Of a DNA stretch of 64,000 nt, positions 1 to 11,019 are shown in pieces. The stretch's first letter is position 1, and each line of letters opens with the position of its first letter. Both the position numbers and the translations under genes were made by a program. The stretch spans positions 57,532,145 through 57,596,144 of the forward strand of contig CM057468.1 in the NCBI GenBank assembly GCA_030035585.1, in the 5' to 3' direction. This DNA comes from Dugong dugon (Eukaryota > Chordata > Mammalia > Sirenia > Dugongidae). The notes under the pieces are model-generated. The model was given only the letters and a program-made list of their open reading frames with translations, was not told the DNA's origin and did not search any database.

Positions 1-1018
1 TTAAAGAAGAGACTAGGCCAGTTGTCTTGTAGACTATTATGCATTCTAGATTTATTTGATAGTTTCCTTATGATTAGATTCAGGTTAAACATTTTTTTAG
101 TTGCTTCATTTTAGGCTGTCCTACTATTGATAATACTATTTGGTAACTTGTTAAAGATGATTATTGCAACTCTCCATTATAAAGGTACATTTTCTGCTTT
201 GTAATTAGCAAGTAATTGAGGGGTGAAACCCTGTAAGTATCCCTCCCCAATTTTCCACCCAATGATTTTAGCATCCATTCATATGCGTTAATTGTATACA
301 TTTGTGACTGAAAAATTTTATCAGTTTTTCTACATGTATTAGATGATTTTTTTTTTTTTCAGTAAAGAGAAACTCTTCTCTTTTCTCTATCCCCCTCCTT
401 CACAATTTCTTCTTTCTCTCATGGATTTTTTTTTTTTTAATTGAGTGGCCATTTGATCTAGTTTGTGCCTGTTAGTCCAGCATAATTATTAATAGCATCG
501 TTTATTCTCAAAAATGTCCTGGTTAGGGTGATAAATTATATGGGTAGCCTACTTAGCCATTACGGTTATTATTCTTTTGACGTTTAAACTATCTGAAATT
601 TGGCCAGTGAGAGTCCCCTTCAAGATAGCTCCTGTGTCATTTTTGCTTAACTCAGTTGGTTTTAGAGTACTTCACTGTTTTGGGGCCTGGAATCAGCCAT
701 TTCTTCAAAGAGTCCTGTGACTTCTAAATGGAAAATGGCATTTAAAAACCACAATCTGAATGTTAAGTGTGCTCATTGCTACAGGGATGTCATTGCTTCC
801 AAATCTATTTGGTGAATTAAGAGCTAAGAAATACATTCTTTATTTTTAGCATCTTCCTTCTCCCACATTTAAAATGCTGATTCCCAAGAAAAGAGTACCT
901 TTACTTGTTTTTTCTATACAATGCACACAGAATAATGTTGTGTTACCCCATCAATCAATACCACTACCAACAATAAACCTGTTAAGTCAAGGTTTCTTTG
1001 TAGTTCATCTTAACCTTA
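1..1018. other. AT-rich non-coding DNA, nothing recognised
   Basis: No gene or clear repeat was recognised. The stretch is AT-rich, with short T runs near 350 and 430, and every reading frame is broken by frequent stops. It could be ancient decayed repeat or unique intronic/intergenic DNA. Confidence 0.6.
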
Positions 1019-1027
1019 GAATATATA

Positions 1028-1188
1028 CAGTAAAACCTGTTGCCGTCTAGTCGATTCTGACTCCTAGTGACCCTATAGGACAGAGTGGAGCTGCCCCATA
1101 GGATTTCCAAGGAGCGGCTGGTGGATTTGAACTGCCAACCTATTGTTTAGCAGCAGAGCTCTTAACCACTGCAACACCAGTGCTCCTG
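1028..1188 (-). mobile_element. AfroSINE, short form
   Basis: Read on the minus strand this is a tRNA-derived AfroSINE: promoter-like head, CCACCAG box region, then the GACTC-rich 3' part. It is flanked by a perfect 9-bp direct repeat gaatatata at 1019-1027 and 1189-1197, which fixes both ends. It lacks the roughly 45-bp internal segment of the long form. It has no coding capacity; AfroSINEs are moved by LINE machinery. Confidence 0.9.
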
Positions 1189-1440
1189 GAATATATATAA
1201 TAAGGGGGTGCACATTCAGAGTACGATGTTCAAATGTTACTTGAATTAATTCTTTTCTCTCTGTGGTTATGTTACCAATTTAATGCGTAGTTGGGTTCAT
1301 ATGTTTCTGTTTATATTCTATGCAATACAATTTGCTTGTACTCTTCCTTTTAATTTAGTTTTATTTTTTTAATATGTAAAACATTTACACTGCTTAAAAG
1401 TCAACGTAATATTTAACTATACACTTAAAAAAGCATGTAC

Positions 1441-1930
1441 AGGATCTGTATGCTGTAAGTTACAAAATTTTGATGAAAGACATGAAAAAAGATCTAAATA
1501 CATAAATATATAGGGTTCATGGATTGGGAAACTCAACATGGTACAGATGTCAGTTCTCCCCAAATTGATCTATAGGTTTGATGTAATTCCTATTAAAATC
1601 CCAGAAAAAAAATTTTTTCTGTAGACATACACAAGCTTATCTGAAAATGCATATGGAAAATGCACAGACCCTAGAATAGCTAAAACAATCTTAACAGAGA
1701 AGAATAAAGTGGGAGGAACTATTCAATGGAGGAAGGATAGCCTTTTCAACAAATGTAATGGAGCAACTGGACATGCATAGGCAAAAAATGAATCTCAACC
1801 TAAACTTCCCACATTATACAAAATTTAACTCAAAATAGGTCATGGACTTACAAGTAAAATGCAAAACTATAAAACTTAGGGGAAAAATAAAAAGAAAATC
1901 TGCTAGGCAAAGCATTCTTTGTCTTGAAAC
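1441..1930 (+). mobile_element. L1 ORF2 fragment, old
   Basis: The sequence follows the 3' half of mammalian L1 ORF2 on the plus strand, with the familiar run about a primed strand, 'gggaaactcaacatggtaca' and 'cctattaaaatcccag'. It has many stops and indels, so it is an old, dead fragment truncated at both ends. The exact subfamily was not determined. Confidence 0.75.
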
Positions 1931-2898
1931 CAAAAGTACCAGCAATACATTAGAGTGTTTGTTTTCCCACAGCCATTTGAAATTTTGCCAATCTGATTTT
2001 CAAATTGTAGCTGTATAAATTATGGCAAGCAATCTAACTCATTTGTCATTTCCTGGTGTTTCCATAATTATTTTATGATCAAAGACCAATCAGTTGTCTG
2101 TTAAATAAAGTTGTACAAATAAACATTTTGAAATCAAAGGAATTCTTTTACCATTGTTAAATGTTCACACTAATATTTTAAATGTTTTGTCCCTTCCCCT
2201 AACAAACTCTGATGCCCGTATTTTTTCTCTCAGTGCATGGTGGCTTCTCTTGTTGTAGGGTAAAACATCAAAAAGTTTAGTAAAGCAAAAAGAGTTTTAT
2301 TCTGCATATATTCAAAAAGGCAAAAGTGGGAAATCAGACAAGCATGCTGCTAGAGCCATGTCTGCCCAAATCCAAGCAAATATTACAGAAGAAGCAAAAG
2401 TGGGAAGACAGACAAGCATGCTGTCACAGCCATGTCTGCCCGAGTTCAAGGAACTTTACAGAACCATCAGTATGTGTTAAGGTTACAAATGGACAAAACC
2501 ATTGAAAGCTTCACCTTTTCACAGATTGGCTAGAAACTGTGATCCTACATTTTGAATTGTCTTTCTTAACAATCACTGGTACAAGTTTCAGTAAGGACAG
2601 TCAGGAGGGTCCTCCCTGCTCCATCAAATATTCTATTTACTAAATGCTAATAGAAAAAGATAAGAGTGGAAAGTCTTTTGTGTTCTGTTTGATTGGTTTA
2701 TGTGAAATGTTCCCTAAAAGATATTTTCCAAGATTGTCCTGGATATTGTCTTCATATCTCAGGGCACAGTTGATGTGTCCTTGTGAGTCCTTGTGAGCTC
2801 AACTCCAGCTGGGTCACATGCTCTATGCTCAAGGACAGGGAATAATGACTTCCAATATTATTGCCTAAATCACTCTTCTTTCTGAGGGACTTTAAACA
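1931..2898. other. Unassigned non-coding DNA with a short tandem duplication
   Basis: No gene is seen. The only visible structure is the 73-bp tandem duplication at 2323-2450. The segment 2250-2640 may be a decayed LTR or other retroelement, but no family was recognised. Confidence 0.5.
2323..2450. repeat. Two-copy tandem repeat, period about 73 bp
   Basis: The block aaaagtgggaaatcagacaa near 2323 recurs as aaaagtgggaagacagacaa near 2396. Each is followed by agcatgctg and then agccatgtctgccc. Two units with about 10 differences are visible. This may be a duplication inside an old LTR-like element. Confidence 0.7.
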
Positions 2899-2909
2899 GA
2901 GAGTAGAAA

Positions 2910-3072
2910 CCCCAAAACCAAACCCCTTGCTGCCGAGTGATTCTGACTCATAGCAACTCTATAGGACAGAGTAGAACTGCCCCGTAGTGTTTCCAGGAGC
3001 AGCTGGTGAATTTGAACTACTGACCTTTTGGTTAGCAGCCAAGCTCTTAACCACTGCACCTCCAGGGCTCCT
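2910..3072 (-). mobile_element. AfroSINE, short form
   Basis: Minus-strand AfroSINE of the short class. Imperfect direct repeats gagagtagaaa (2899-2909) and gagagtaaaat (3073-3083) flank it and are the likely target duplication. Reading frames crossing it are artefacts. Confidence 0.9.
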
Positions 3073-3101
3073 GAGAGTAAAATAGCTCCTGGTAGTGCTT
3101 G

Positions 3102-3290
3102 TGGCCCTGATGGCGCAATGGTTAAGCTCTTGGCTGTTTACCAAAATGCTGGCAGATGGAACCCACGCAGCTGCTCTGCTGGATAAAGACCTGGTGGTCT
3201 GCATCCAAGAAAACCCTGTGGGGCAGTTTTACTCTGCCACATAGGGTCTCTCTAAGTTAGAATTGACTTGATGGCACACAACAACAACAA
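3102..3290 (+). mobile_element. AfroSINE, long form
   Basis: Plus-strand AfroSINE with the long internal segment (aaagacctggtggtctgc) and an acaacaacaa 3' tail. It starts only 30 bp after the previous, oppositely oriented copy, so the two form an inverted SINE pair. Confidence 0.88.
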
Positions 3291-3440
3291 TGCTTGGGGT
3301 TGGGGAAGGTGATGGAACCTTTGGGAACATAAAAGATGGAATTTTAAACCTAAAATGGGGTGTAGAATTTTTTTAATTAGACATATCAGGGTAAACTTTT
3401 GGCCTCCTATGTACTTCAGCTTGAAGTAGCCAACTTTTGG

Positions 3441-3478
3441 ATCTCTCTCTCTCTCCCTGTAGGCTCTCTCTCTCTTAG
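3441..3478. repeat. CT-rich simple repeat
   Basis: Two (CT)n runs are separated by a ccctgtagg spacer, just upstream of the LTR-like element at 3512. Confidence 0.8.
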
Positions 3479-3511
3479 GTTGAAGGTGCCTTCTGTTTTG
3501 GAGTTACCTGT

Positions 3512-3895
3512 TGTCTTAATTATCTAGTGCTGCTGTAACAGAAATACCACAAGTGAGTGGCTGTAGGAACAGAAATTCAGGGCGCTGGCTCTAGGGAAGG
3601 TTTTCTCCCTCTGTTGGCTCTGAGGGAAGGTCCTTGTCTCTTTCCTGCTTCTGTTCCTCAATTCCTTGGAGATTTTTTTGTGATGTGGCATCTATCTTCC
3701 CCTATTTGTGGCTTCTTTTTTATATGCCTAATTTCCTCCTTTTAAATCTCAGAAGTGATTGATTTAAGGCACACCCTACACTGACACAGTCTCGTTAACA
3801 TAACAAAGAAAGCCCTATTAGGATTACATCCACACGTAGGATTTACAACACATACTTTTGGTGGTGGTGGAGAGAACACAATTCAATGCATAACA
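3512..3895 (-). mobile_element. Solo LTR, MaLR-like
   Basis: The element starts TGTCTTA and ends ATAACA on the plus strand, so on the minus strand it has the usual TG...CA ends. A 5-bp direct repeat cctgt (3507-3511 and 3896-3900) flanks it exactly, as expected for an ERVL-MaLR-type LTR. It is homologous to the LTR at 60475-61063 in the opposite orientation. There is no internal retroviral coding region, so it is a solo LTR. The family name is an inference. Confidence 0.75.
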
Positions 3896-3900
3896 CCTGT

Positions 3901-4587
3901 AAATCAGAAAAGCTAGAGGGTCAGGGTAGGGTATGGGAAGAGAAGGCTAGAAAGCGGCTGCTAAGGACTAACTCTAGGTTCTGTGTTTCAGGAAATACTA
4001 GTAATGACGATTTTACGATTTCTTCCAGATTACTAAACCCTATTCATTAAAATAATCTAGGAGTGAGAGACTCAGGGCAGAGGTTCTTTCCAAAAATAAA
4101 CGCTTTGAATTTGGCTAGGCTGTTATGTTGTAGGAACATAAACTTGCAAATGAGGTTGAAGAGGAAACTCAGCAGAGGACAATCCACCAGGCTTCTAGCA
4201 CAAATCCTGTCAGCCATGGAAAGCACTGTGGTGAATATTACTTGCCCTTCTTCAGGAAATGGCAATAGTAGTGGTATCCTTCATTGGGTTTTGCCGTTTA
4301 TTTTCAGTTATTTATATGTAAGGGGATAGCTTACACAGCTAAGAAGCATGACTGAAATATAAAATGGTACTTGATCATTACTCTTCTGAAATATAACGTT
4401 AATTTCCTAAATGTTTGGAACTCTATTAATAATTTCTTCTTTTTTTTTGACAAGTTTTCCTACACTTCATGTGGGTAAGTGCATTAAGTACAACAATGAA
4501 CTGTGGATGTCATCTGCCTGTAATTTTCTCCCTGACAGGTGAGAACATCCTAACTCTTTATTAGTGCTAAATGTGGGTGGGTGTGTG
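3901..4587. other. Non-coding DNA, nothing recognised
   Basis: No repeat family or conserved coding segment was recognised. An 88-codon open frame at 4063-4329 has no similarity that I know of and no supporting splice or start context. Confidence 0.5.
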
Positions 4588-4776
4588 GGTTTCAGCAGAG
4601 CTTCCAGACTAAGACAGACTAGGAAGAAAGGTCTGACAATCTATTTCCAAAAATCAGCCACTGAAAACCCTATGGATTACAATATTCCAAGCTGCCCAGG
4701 AAGCATTTTTTTCCATTGTACATGGGATCACCATGATTCAGAGGCCACCCTGACAGCAGCTAACAATAACAACAGG
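4588..4776 (+). mobile_element. tRNA-Gly/RTE-type SINE, 5'-truncated
   Basis: This matches the body of the SINE at 58828-59108: ttccagactaagacagacta, then gaaaaccctatggatta, ending agcagctaacaataacaac. The tRNA-like head is missing. The 3' end resembles the RTE 3' end in this window (aacaacaac), consistent with mobilisation by RTE. Confidence 0.8.
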
Positions 4777-5193
4777 ATCTAAAAAGTCTTTGGCATGAGG
4801 AGGCACTTTGTGGATCTGTTGGTTACATATTTTTCATTTTGGTCTCCATCTGCATGTCACATAAAATAATGATCTGAATAGGTGATGAGTTCAGTTTTAA
4901 CAGTATAGTATTTACTCTGGGATGAGTTAGTTCTTTTGATGTCAGGTTAAGGCATCTTATGGAAGAAATTAATAATTTCAATAAGTAGATAATGAAGAAT
5001 AATGAGTTACATATTTCTTGTCTCAAACCAGATTTCTTCAGATTTAATATTTTCTTTTTGGAGCTGAGCATATACAGCCATATTATTTTGAACTTCTGTT
5101 ACACTGAATTATCATAAGATCTGAGTCCTGTGGTCAGGAATATACAGGGACTGATTTCTTAATCTTATTGTACCCACATCTTTCTTTTATATA
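4777..5193. other. Non-coding DNA, nothing recognised
   Basis: AT-rich sequence between two SINEs. No gene, RNA or repeat family was recognised. Confidence 0.5.
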
Positions 5194-5379
5194 CCAAAAC
5201 CCAAACCCACTGCCATCTAGTCGATTCCAACTCATAGCAACCCCAAGGAGTTTCCAAGGCTGTAAATCTTTACGAAAGCAGACTGCCACATCTTTCCCCC
5301 AAGATGTTGCTGGTGGTTTTGAATCACTGAGCTTTCAGTTAGCTGTCAAGCGCTTCAACCTCTGCATCACCAAGCCTCC
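5194..5379 (-). mobile_element. AfroSINE, long form
   Basis: Minus-strand AfroSINE with the internal gactgccacatctttc segment that marks the long class. The likely target duplication is tttcttttatata on the left and tttcttttgcata from 5380 on the right. Confidence 0.9.
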
Positions 5380-5388
5380 TTTCTTTTG

Positions 5389-5422
5389 CATATATATATG
5401 TATATATATATGTGCATATATC
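5389..5422. repeat. AT microsatellite
   Basis: Imperfect (TA)n with TG interruptions, directly after the AfroSINE target duplication. Confidence 0.85.
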
Positions 5423-7888
5423 CTTATGTAAAGGACGGCGAAGTGTTGCTTCAGTGTGGTGAGCAGGACCTTCATAGTTTTCTGTGTCATGTTTATCTAG
5501 CTTATCTACCATTCTATCTAGATTGGTACATGTTTGGATTAACATAATAGCCGATAGCATAAGAGATATTTGTGAAGACAATTATAGATTGCAAGAATCT
5601 GAGTTAGCCTTAAAGTTCAGACTAGTCCAGTCATCTATCAAAGAGCTATAACCTACTACAGCCTTAAAACTAAGGATAGAGTTTCTTTATGCACATCGAT
5701 TATGGTTGACATGATTTAGAGAAGTAAATTTAACTTTCAAGTAGAAGTACAAATTTAAACTTAGTACATTTCTCCTTAAAATAGTCCAGTTAATTTTATA
5801 CCTTTGGCTCCTAAGGTCTTATTATGGGACTTAGCCTTTAACCTAATATTTTGGTCTAGTTGTATTCATGCAAAAACCTTAAGCATTGTCTATTCACTTT
5901 AGCTTTGATAGGATATTTGCAATGCTTTCTATTGGCTCTAATGAGAAACTGTTCTTACTTTTTAGAATTTAAAATATACCACATCTGAATTTTTAACTCA
6001 AATTTATTTTCAAAGAAACCTGCCACTATATTATTTTATTGTTTCCATTATATTTTAAAGAAGGTTTAAATAATTTCTTTTTTTGGTGCAATGGATACAA
6101 TCAACCAAAACTCTTACAAAGGCTGACAAAATATTGCTTCAGTTAAATGCACAGAAACTGCACAGCCTTCTGTGTCATGCTTATCCAAGAAATAAATTAC
6201 CTTTCTAGACAAAAATCATCCCTTGAAATTGCTTTAGCTTTTTCTGAAATAAATGTATTAAATGCATAGTGTTGGAAATACTTTATTTTGCTCTTCATCA
6301 AATACGACTGTTTTTCACTTGATAGCTAACATTACAGGAGAACAAGATAGGTTTCTTATATTTTACTGTTTTCTCATTCATACTGAGTCCAGTCTTAATT
6401 TGTGCCCAGTAAAAGATTCCTTCTACCCTGTGACGTGATTTCATTGACCTCTTAACCCAGCAATTTCTTTCAAAGTAATCTTGAAACATCTGAGAAATAT
6501 TTATGAAATTTCAGTTTTATGCCTGATAGTTCCCTCAGAAGTTATTTTTGAAGATATAAATAAAAATTATTTTTTAAAATTTTGACTGGCTTCTTATTAG
6601 ATGTTCATCTTCCTTGATGTTTCCTAAGTCAAATGAATGACAGGTATCTCCCATTTTAGTCTCTCTTGAGAAATATGCTAACAATATCACACATATACAG
6701 ATAGGTTAGTATGTGAAGAAAGTAACAACAGGGAAGAGGTTCAGTGAGAAGTAAGTGCTTTTGGGATTCAAAATTCTTAGGAAGTCTTTAAACGTAGGTT
6801 AAAAATATCAAGCAAAGAGAGACTCAAACTAACACTCAGGTGGCTGTAGCCTCCACTAGGTTCGTGTAATACATGCTGAGCAAAATCCAACACAGAAAGC
6901 TATATTTAGTTTATTTCAATTCACATTAACTTAAATTAGCTGTTGTGGGTTCATGGACCTTTTGGGAATCTAAGAAAAACCATGAATCCTATTCCCGGGG
7001 GGGGGGGGGGGGCGGGAATGCACTTAAACACAAACACACAAAATCTTGCATACAATTTCAAGTGGTTTGTAGACTTGCTGAAGCCTGTCCATTAACTGCA
7101 TAGGGATTTATATTAGGGCTGTTAACGTTGCAAGTAAAAGAAATCCAACTTATATCATTTTAAAGCAAAGAAAAATGTATTGGCCCTTGTATCTGGGAAG
7201 ATATTGAGATTACTCACAGAAATGACCTAATTGCTTTAGGAAGCAATACGTATGGGAAGAACTGCATCAACATCACCAGGACATGCACTCTGTCTGCCTC
7301 TTATCTTGTCTCTACATCTTTTGGCATATTAATCTCATTTTATTCTGCTACAGATAGGCCTTCTTCACATGTTAGAGAACATACTTGCCAGCAGGTACAG
7401 ACTAGCAATCCCCAGAGAAACAGCTTTCCTGGGCATCTGTGCATCAGACCCAGGGAAGGACTCTATGTCTGTTTAGGCCACTTGCTAATCCACCAATCAC
7501 TGTTGCTCAGATTAATCAAATTTGAGTCCCATGGCCACCTCTGTGGCAAGAAGTTAAGGCAAGCAGAGCCTGTAACTAGAAGAAAGAAGACTGAGCACCT
7601 TAAATACCAATAACGAACACCCATGCATTCCTGCACCAGGAATCTAAGACAATAGAGATAATAGCCAAGGAATTACTTTCCCCAACCATTATCTGAGAAT
7701 TTTTTCAGGTTATAACCAAGCAAATGGGATACGAGAGGAGAGAGGAATAAATTGGCAATCAATGGCTAAACAGAGGCTATGTGACAGGGGTCAGAGAGTG
7801 TCAGTGCTAGACAGCAGTATGCTGGTAAATTGGCTTTCTGGAAAAAAATTGTAAGCATATATTCATATACGTACATCTAAGTTTATTA
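5423..7888. other. AT-rich non-coding DNA, mostly unassigned
   Basis: No gene was recognised. A degenerate duplication relates 5447-5510 to 6132-6190 (both have ttgcttcagt and then ttctgtgtcatg). The part 7130-7570 looks like an old interspersed repeat of unknown class. The rest is unique-looking AT-rich DNA. Confidence 0.5.
6997..7012. repeat. G homopolymer, 16 bp
   Basis: Sixteen consecutive G after CCC. Such runs are unstable and error-prone in sequencing, so the exact length is uncertain. Confidence 0.9.
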
Positions 7889-8092
7889 AGAAGCCCTGGT
7901 GGTGCAATGGTTAAGCTCTCAGCTGCTAACAAGAGGGTCTGTGGTTTGAACCTACCAGTCACTTTGCAGGAGAGAAGACTTGGTGATCTGCTCCTGTAAA
8001 GATTACAGCCTAGGAAACCTATAAGACAGTTCTACTCTGTCACATAGGGTCTCTATGAGTAGGAATTGACTTGACGGCAGACAACAACAACA
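7889..8092 (+). mobile_element. AfroSINE, long form
   Basis: Plus-strand AfroSINE starting gaagccctggtggtgcaatg and ending in an acaacaacaac tail. Direct repeats taagtttatta (7878-7888) and taagtttgtta (8093-8103) differ at one position and mark the insertion. Confidence 0.92.
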
Positions 8093-9089
8093 TAAGTTTG
8101 TTATACATGTTACTGATATAAAGATGTGTGGCACACAATTCATTAAAAATAATACAATGTTCAACATTTTTTATTAATTTCATATAGCCAATTGATTCTC
8201 TCGGAATGCTTTTGTTGATATTTGCTGAACTCTTTAATCCTAGCTAACCCCTGGTTGCAACTGATGAACACATGTAATTCCAACATGAATTTTGGTTGAT
8301 ATTTTCTTTATTGTTAATAAATAAGGTGTCGGAACTTCACTTATTTTTCAATTGCACGAGTGACTACGTTGCTCAGATAACAGTTTTTAAATATTGTGAA
8401 GATATTCCCTCAATTTTTTGAGAGAAAAAATCTAGCCACAATGTAATTGCTAGTCATGACAAACTTTTAAGATTAATCTGCATTATCAACATTTTCTTGG
8501 TCATTTTCTTAACTGTAGGCAATGAACAAAATAACTCAAGCCTTGATGTGTAGCATTTGCCAATTTTCCTGGTGTAAATACTTCTGACGCAGCCAGTTTT
8601 AAGCTACCAACATGACATCATTGAACACGGAGTTGGGAAGAGATGCAAACTATCACATCATTCCGTAGTGTTTTCACCATACAATAGATATAAATAATCT
8701 AAAAAGCTTAGATAATAGGAAATGGTAGTAAAATAATTAGGAAGCAAAAATTTTTTAGTGTTTTTTTTTTAACCTTCGTTTTGTATAAATTTATTTGATT
8801 GTAAGTTTAAATAGTTTTTAATAGCAGCTGTATTTAATAATCAGCTAGCAAAATTCCAAAAATGTCAGTGATTGCCTCTCATGAGCTGGTCCAAACCAGC
8901 TCAGCATACCACAAGAGATGGTTGGCAAGATTCCTATGAAGAAAAGATTAGTTAAGAAATAATCTGAAGTCATTGTGATATAGAAAGCTGACACGTAAAA
9001 CTGAGGTTCTGCCATGGCAAGCATCACTATGATTTATCTAAAACAACATACTCAAATATTTTTGGGTGACTATCCAGTGTCAACTGGAC
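8093..9089. other. AT-rich non-coding DNA, nothing recognised
   Basis: No gene, RNA gene or repeat family could be recognised. Open frames here are short and unsupported. Confidence 0.5.
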
Positions 9090-9493
9090 AATGAATAAGG
9101 AAGACTGAAGAAGAATTGATGCCTTTGAATTATGGTGTTGGTGAAGAATATTGACCATACCACGGACTGCAAGTACGAACTAGTCTGTCTCGGCAGAAAT
9201 ACAGCCAGAGGGCTCTTTAGAAGTGGAGATGGTGAGACTTTGTCTCACATATTTTGGACATGTTATCAGGAGGGACAAGTCCCTGGAGAAGAGCATCATG
9301 CTTGGTAAAGTAGAGGGTCAGCAAAAAAGAGGAAGACCCTTGATGAGATGGATTGACACAGTGGCTGCAACAATGGGCTCAAACATAACAACGATTGTGA
9401 GGATGGCGCAGGACCCAGCAGTGTTTTGTTTTGTTGTACACAGGCCTGCTATGAGTTGGAACTGACTCAATGGCACCTAACAACAACAGCATG
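9090..9493 (+). mobile_element. RTE/BovB-type LINE, 3' end with ORF C-terminus
   Basis: This is the 3' terminus of an RTE LINE on the plus strand. The translated segment 9223-9465 contains LCLTYFGHVIRRDKSLEK, then MLGKVEGQQKRGRP and RWID, which is the conserved C-terminal region of RTE-clade reverse transcriptase ORFs. The element ends ggcacctaacaacaaca, the family's short repetitive tail. It is strongly 5'-truncated and not autonomous. Homologous copies lie on the minus strand at 19527-20400 and 46787-47232. Confidence 0.9.
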
Positions 9494-10440
9494 CAGTGTC
9501 AGATACACTCAGATTTGAATGGCTTTACTTTATAACTTGATAATTTTTAGATTATTCACCGTTTAAAATTTTTCAAATCCATTTTCTTTTATTTGTACAA
9601 GTGATTGAGAGGTTATTGTACACATTTTCAAAAAGCGTAATTTCCATAAGCTCCGTATTATAGACACAATGGAAGGAAAAACAGAATCTCTGTACACCTT
9701 TTTTGCTCCTTCATTGATGTGTGTGATTAAAATCTGACCTCTATTTCTTCATAGCATGAACTCCATCAGAATCTTTTATACACTCTAATAATCCTCTAAA
9801 AAAAAACCGCCTTAGATAAAGTGGGACAATGAGCACTGAGAATATGCGGTTTATGTCAGATATACTTCTGTCTTTTAGGGAATATAATTTTGCTAAGAAA
9901 CTAGTAGGACTAAAAAAAATAACAGTGAGAAACACTTTTGATATTTCACTTTACTTACATGTGTTAAACACTGAGTATAGAAATGTCTGCTTGGTGGCTT
10001 TCCTGCAAATAAACTCTTATTAAGCCATAAAAGAAATGGATAAATGAGAACAATTGCTGAGTAAATTAAGTTGGAAACTGGATAGCAATTGTCTCATTTA
10101 GTAATTATTTTGTCTTTGATGTTTTACTGAGTGTGGACTTACATTGCTTTTAAACACTGTACAGTTGTATAAACCTATTTGTTTTCTCAGGGTATGTTTT
10201 AAATTTTAATGTCTTTATTTCTTGAAATAAGCAAAGCAAAGAAAAACATACAATTAAGCGAGATAGAGTGAACCAAGAATGTTTCTAAGGAATTGGTTAA
10301 AAAGAAAAGGGATAATGAGACTAATAAAAGAAAGATATTCTGGAGCTTAAGAGAAGAATCATCCGAAATGACTAAAAATAAATTCACATTAGTAGTCTGG
10401 ATGTCAAAAATGGAAGATTTGAATTGGCAGATGTTTTGAG
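9494..10440. other. AT-rich non-coding DNA, nothing recognised
   Basis: No gene or repeat family was recognised. Two 64-codon open frames overlap on opposite strands near 9829-9935, which is typical of chance. Confidence 0.5.
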
Positions 10441-10455
10441 ATATATATATATATA

Positions 10456-10484
10456 GTGGACATAAAGCAACTTCGAGCGACTAT
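10456..10484 (-). mobile_element. Orphan DNA-transposon terminus
   Basis: Read on the minus strand, tatagtcgctcgaagttgct followed by ttatgtccac matches the left terminus of the transposon at 10551 (tatagtcatgtgttgcttaa then tgtccat). It is a third copy of the same end, about 70 bp outside the element and pointing the opposite way. It may be the remnant of a second, deleted copy or part of a rearranged element. Confidence 0.6.
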
Positions 10485-10550
10485 ATATACATGCATATAT
10501 CTATGTATATATACACACATGTACATACACACACATATAGATAGATAGAT
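10482..10550. repeat. TA/CA/TAGA compound microsatellite
   Basis: A run of tatatac, acacacat and (tagatagata) units lies between the orphan terminus and the transposon. Slippage-prone sequence has probably expanded around the TA-rich target site. Confidence 0.8.
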
Positions 10551-11000
10551 ATAGTCATGTGTTGCTTAATGTCCATGATACATTCTGTGAAATAGGACAT
10601 TATGTGATTTTGATGCTGTGAGAACACGACATTGAATGCTCCTGCCTATGAGTCAAAGGTTTTCACTGTGATATGGTAAACTTTTTATTTGTAAGTAGGG
10701 AAAGTTCACATTAAAATGATGATAGAAAGTACAGTACAATACATATGTAAGCCAATAACATAGGGGTTTATTATGACTAGCAAGATATATTCATTATAGG
10801 TAATATATGTACTGTACCATTATATGCCTGGCAGCACAATCACTTTGTATACAAGACACATGAGATACTCATATTGTGTGTGGGAAGATGTCAAGTTACG
10901 CCCACTACGTCTCATTCTCCCATAGAGATTTCTGAACTTTACTAGATATATATGTGGTCAGATGTTGCCCAAATGGACATTACACGGTGCATGATTATAT
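10551..11000. mobile_element. Non-autonomous DNA transposon, about 450 bp
   Basis: Inverted terminal repeats are visible: atagtcatgtgttgcttaat at the left, and at the right a segment whose complement reads taatcatgcaccgtgtaatg. Both continue into tccat. The interior has no open frame for a transposase. The interior motif gcctggcagcacaatcac resembles a mammal-wide DNA element that I remember from other mammals, but I cannot give the family name with confidence. The flanks are TA-rich. Confidence 0.7.
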
Positions 11001-11019
11001 ATTTATACAATGATATATA

